A DNA stretch of 6,065 nt from Acidobacteriota bacterium (GTDB lineage: Bacteria; Acidobacteriota; Vicinamibacteria; Vicinamibacterales; Vicinamibacteraceae). The number at the start of each line of letters is the position of its first letter. The stretch's first letter is position 1. The notes below the pieces were generated by a model. It searched no databases and was not told where the DNA came from. It was given only the letters and a program-made list of their open reading frames with translations. Below are positions 6,063 through 6,065 of this stretch, piece by piece. The position numbers and the translations under genes were made by a program. The DNA lies in the NCBI GenBank assembly GCA_023418055.1, contig JAEZDP010000011.1:1-6065 (forward strand). The letters run 5' to 3'.

Positions 6063-6065
6063 GCC

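Noticed and set aside
1..6065. Defence system, phage, transposon, CRISPR or biosynthetic island
   Set aside because: No transposase, integrase, nuclease, array or carrier-protein gene is present. All four genes are intact and resemble ordinary chromosomal genes in composition.

Overview
The window is high-GC bacterial chromosomal DNA. All four genes that can be supported are read from the minus strand and fill almost the whole window. In order of transcription (right to left) they are: a DUF1015-family protein (4809-6029), a D-3-phosphoglycerate dehydrogenase serA (3505-4755), a phosphoserine aminotransferase serC (2309-3400), and a TonB-dependent outer-membrane receptor (64-2307). A TonB-dependent receptor with an N-terminal carboxypeptidase-regulatory/CNA-B-like domain implies a Gram-negative envelope. 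The base composition, the serine cluster and a short palindrome with arms GGGGTCAG/CTGACCCC, which I remember as scattered through genomes of the Vicinamibacteria (Acidobacteriota, relatives of Luteitalea), make that class my best guess. This is a guess from memory, not a proof.

The first three genes form a serine-biosynthesis cluster. SerA oxidises 3-phosphoglycerate to 3-phosphohydroxypyruvate and SerC transaminates it to O-phosphoserine. No classical phosphoserine phosphatase (SerB) is present. The first gene of the cluster is instead a DUF1015 protein whose conserved DGHHR motif resembles the core motif of ParB/sulfiredoxin-fold serine kinases. It is therefore a reasonable, untested candidate for handling the phosphoserine/serine step.

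Spacing suggests one main transcription unit: 53 nt from DUF1015 to serA, 104 nt from serA to serC, and only 1 nt from the serC stop to the receptor's GTG start. The 104-nt serA-serC gap holds the palindrome, a plausible extra promoter whose -35 lies inside that palindrome, and a small leader hairpin. A decayed copy of the palindrome lies 3 nt after the receptor stop codon, just as the intact one lies 3 nt after the serA stop.

No mobile element, CRISPR array, tRNA or rRNA was seen. Most of the window is ordinary housekeeping sequence. The points worth a second look are the possible DUF1015 function, an NADP-type signature in SerA, the receptor coupled to serC, the stop-codon-adjacent palindromes, and a possible leaderless start for DUF1015.
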